From NCBI RefSeq assembly GCF_001435815.1, contig NZ_AZFV01000013.1, positions 1 to 64,000 of the forward strand: a DNA stretch of 64,000 nt. The letters run 5' to 3'. Numbering within the stretch: the first letter of the stretch is position 1; every line of letters begins with the position of its first letter. This DNA comes from Companilactobacillus nantensis DSM 16982 (GTDB taxonomy: Bacteria; Bacillota; Bacilli; Lactobacillales; Lactobacillaceae). The position numbers and the translations under genes are program-made. The notes below the pieces were generated by a model. The model ran no database searches and was not told the origin of the DNA. It worked only from the letters and a program-made list of their open reading frames with translations. Shown in pieces: positions 63,438 through 64,000 of the stretch.

Positions 63438-64000
63438 TTAGAGTGTGATTTCTGTTTTAAAAGCAATTACAGCATCACCAACAATTTGAATTTTCACGGG
63501 TTGACCGTGATTTAAATGGACGCGGACTAACATAGTTCCGGGTCTTTTTATTTTCTCGCCTTGAATGATAGAAAATTCAAATAAATCGCCCGTCGTTTGG
63601 ACTAGATTATATTTGATTAAGTAGGCTCCTAAAGGACCGTTAGCATTGCCAGTAACGGGATCTTCGTTAATACCACTTGCTGGTGAAAACATGCGCCCAT
63701 GGATTAGATTACTTTCTTCCGGGGTAACGACGAATACGTAATAACCGTTGCAGTTAATGTCGGGAGTGATATTTTTCAGTTCTTCTAAGTCTGGCTGTAA
63801 ATTGTCGAGAGTTGCTTGATTGTTAATGGCTATCATAACTTTTGGAGCACCGGTTGAGGCGATTGCCATTGGATATTTTTGGTTGCGTTGTTTGTCAGTT
63901 AAACCTAAGGCTTTTAAGATTTGCGTTTGAATATTTGCATCCAAAGGATCAGCAACTGAAATTTCTCCTTGTGTCATCGTAATTTGATAAGTATCAGCTT
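63438..64000 (-). CDS. PhzF-family isomerase/epimerase, cut by window edge
   Basis: The minus strand encodes at least 187 residues of a PhzF-type protein. The motif MFSPASGINEDPVTGNANG is the conserved substrate loop of the C-terminal half. The frame is open through 64000 (it continues upstream of an internal Met), so the N-terminal half lies outside the window. It converges on the UvrA-like gene with only five bases between stops. The family shares a diaminopimelate-epimerase fold; the substrate is usually unknown. Confidence 0.85.
   Translation of the reverse strand, partial: ADTYQITMTQGEISVADPLDANIQTQILKALGLTDKQRNQKYPMAIASTGAPKVMIAINNQATLDNLQPDLEELKNITPDINCNGYYVFVVTPEESNLIHGRMFSPASGINEDPVTGNANGPLGAYLIKYNLVQTTGDLFEFSIIQGEKIKRPGTMLVRVHLNHGQPVKIQIVGDAVIAFKTEITL

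Overview
The window is a low-GC Gram-positive chromosome, most likely a member of the Lactobacillaceae (a Companilactobacillus-like organism is my guess, not shown). The reasons are strong AGGAGG-type ribosome binding sites, many CcpA cre sites, the walRK-yycHI-walJ-htrA-rlmH block, a secreted SLAP-like repeat protein, HPr-controlled GlpK and a GlpO-type oxidase. A cluster of DnaA-box-like 9-mers between htrA and rlmH and a near-perfect parS-like site at 45173 suggest that the right part lies near the replication origin; dnaA itself is not here.

Layout. 1-12.4 kb: an aldo/keto reductase, then genes for short-chain acyl-CoA chemistry (crotonase, trans-2-enoyl-CoA/ACP reductase, CoA-transferase, a LysR regulator with a divergent hydrolase, a FabK-like flavoenzyme). 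Two aquaglyceroporins sit among them. 12.5-17 kb: glycerol catabolism (glpK, glpO, apbE). 17.4-22.6 kb: N-acetylmuramic acid salvage (secreted esterase, murP, mupG, murQ, murR). 22.8-25.4 kb: an ABC exporter with LytTR and DUF3021 proteins. 25.6-33 kb: a GntR-controlled PTS operon that pairs a second MupG-like (DUF871) glycosidase with an amidohydrolase, a DgaE-like ammonia-lyase, a DgaF-like aldolase and a KDG kinase. I read this as a route for a disaccharide containing an N-acetylated amino-sugar acid.

33-50 kb: mixed genes: an OYE oxidoreductase with an HxlR regulator, a membrane glycerophosphodiesterase, a pentapeptide protein, a copper module (cupredoxin plus P1B ATPase behind CopY-type boxes), S-methylmethionine use (mmuP/mmuM), a Na+/H+ antiporter, a quinone reductase with a MarR regulator, and folate cyclo-ligase. 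50.5-52.1 kb: an orphan small RNA candidate facing a HEPN-type (DUF3644) gene, then tRNA-Lys. 52-61 kb: walR, walK, yycH, yycI, walJ, htrA, rlmH. 61-64 kb: a UvrA-like ABC protein and a cut PhzF-family gene.

The most striking non-coding structure is a family of about 175-bp intergenic palindromes: roughly ten full-length or near-full copies plus several deletion remnants. Each can fold into a cloverleaf. The three inner hairpins and the two ends are conserved, but the long outer stem has a different sequence in different copies while staying base-paired. I do not recognise a named family for it.
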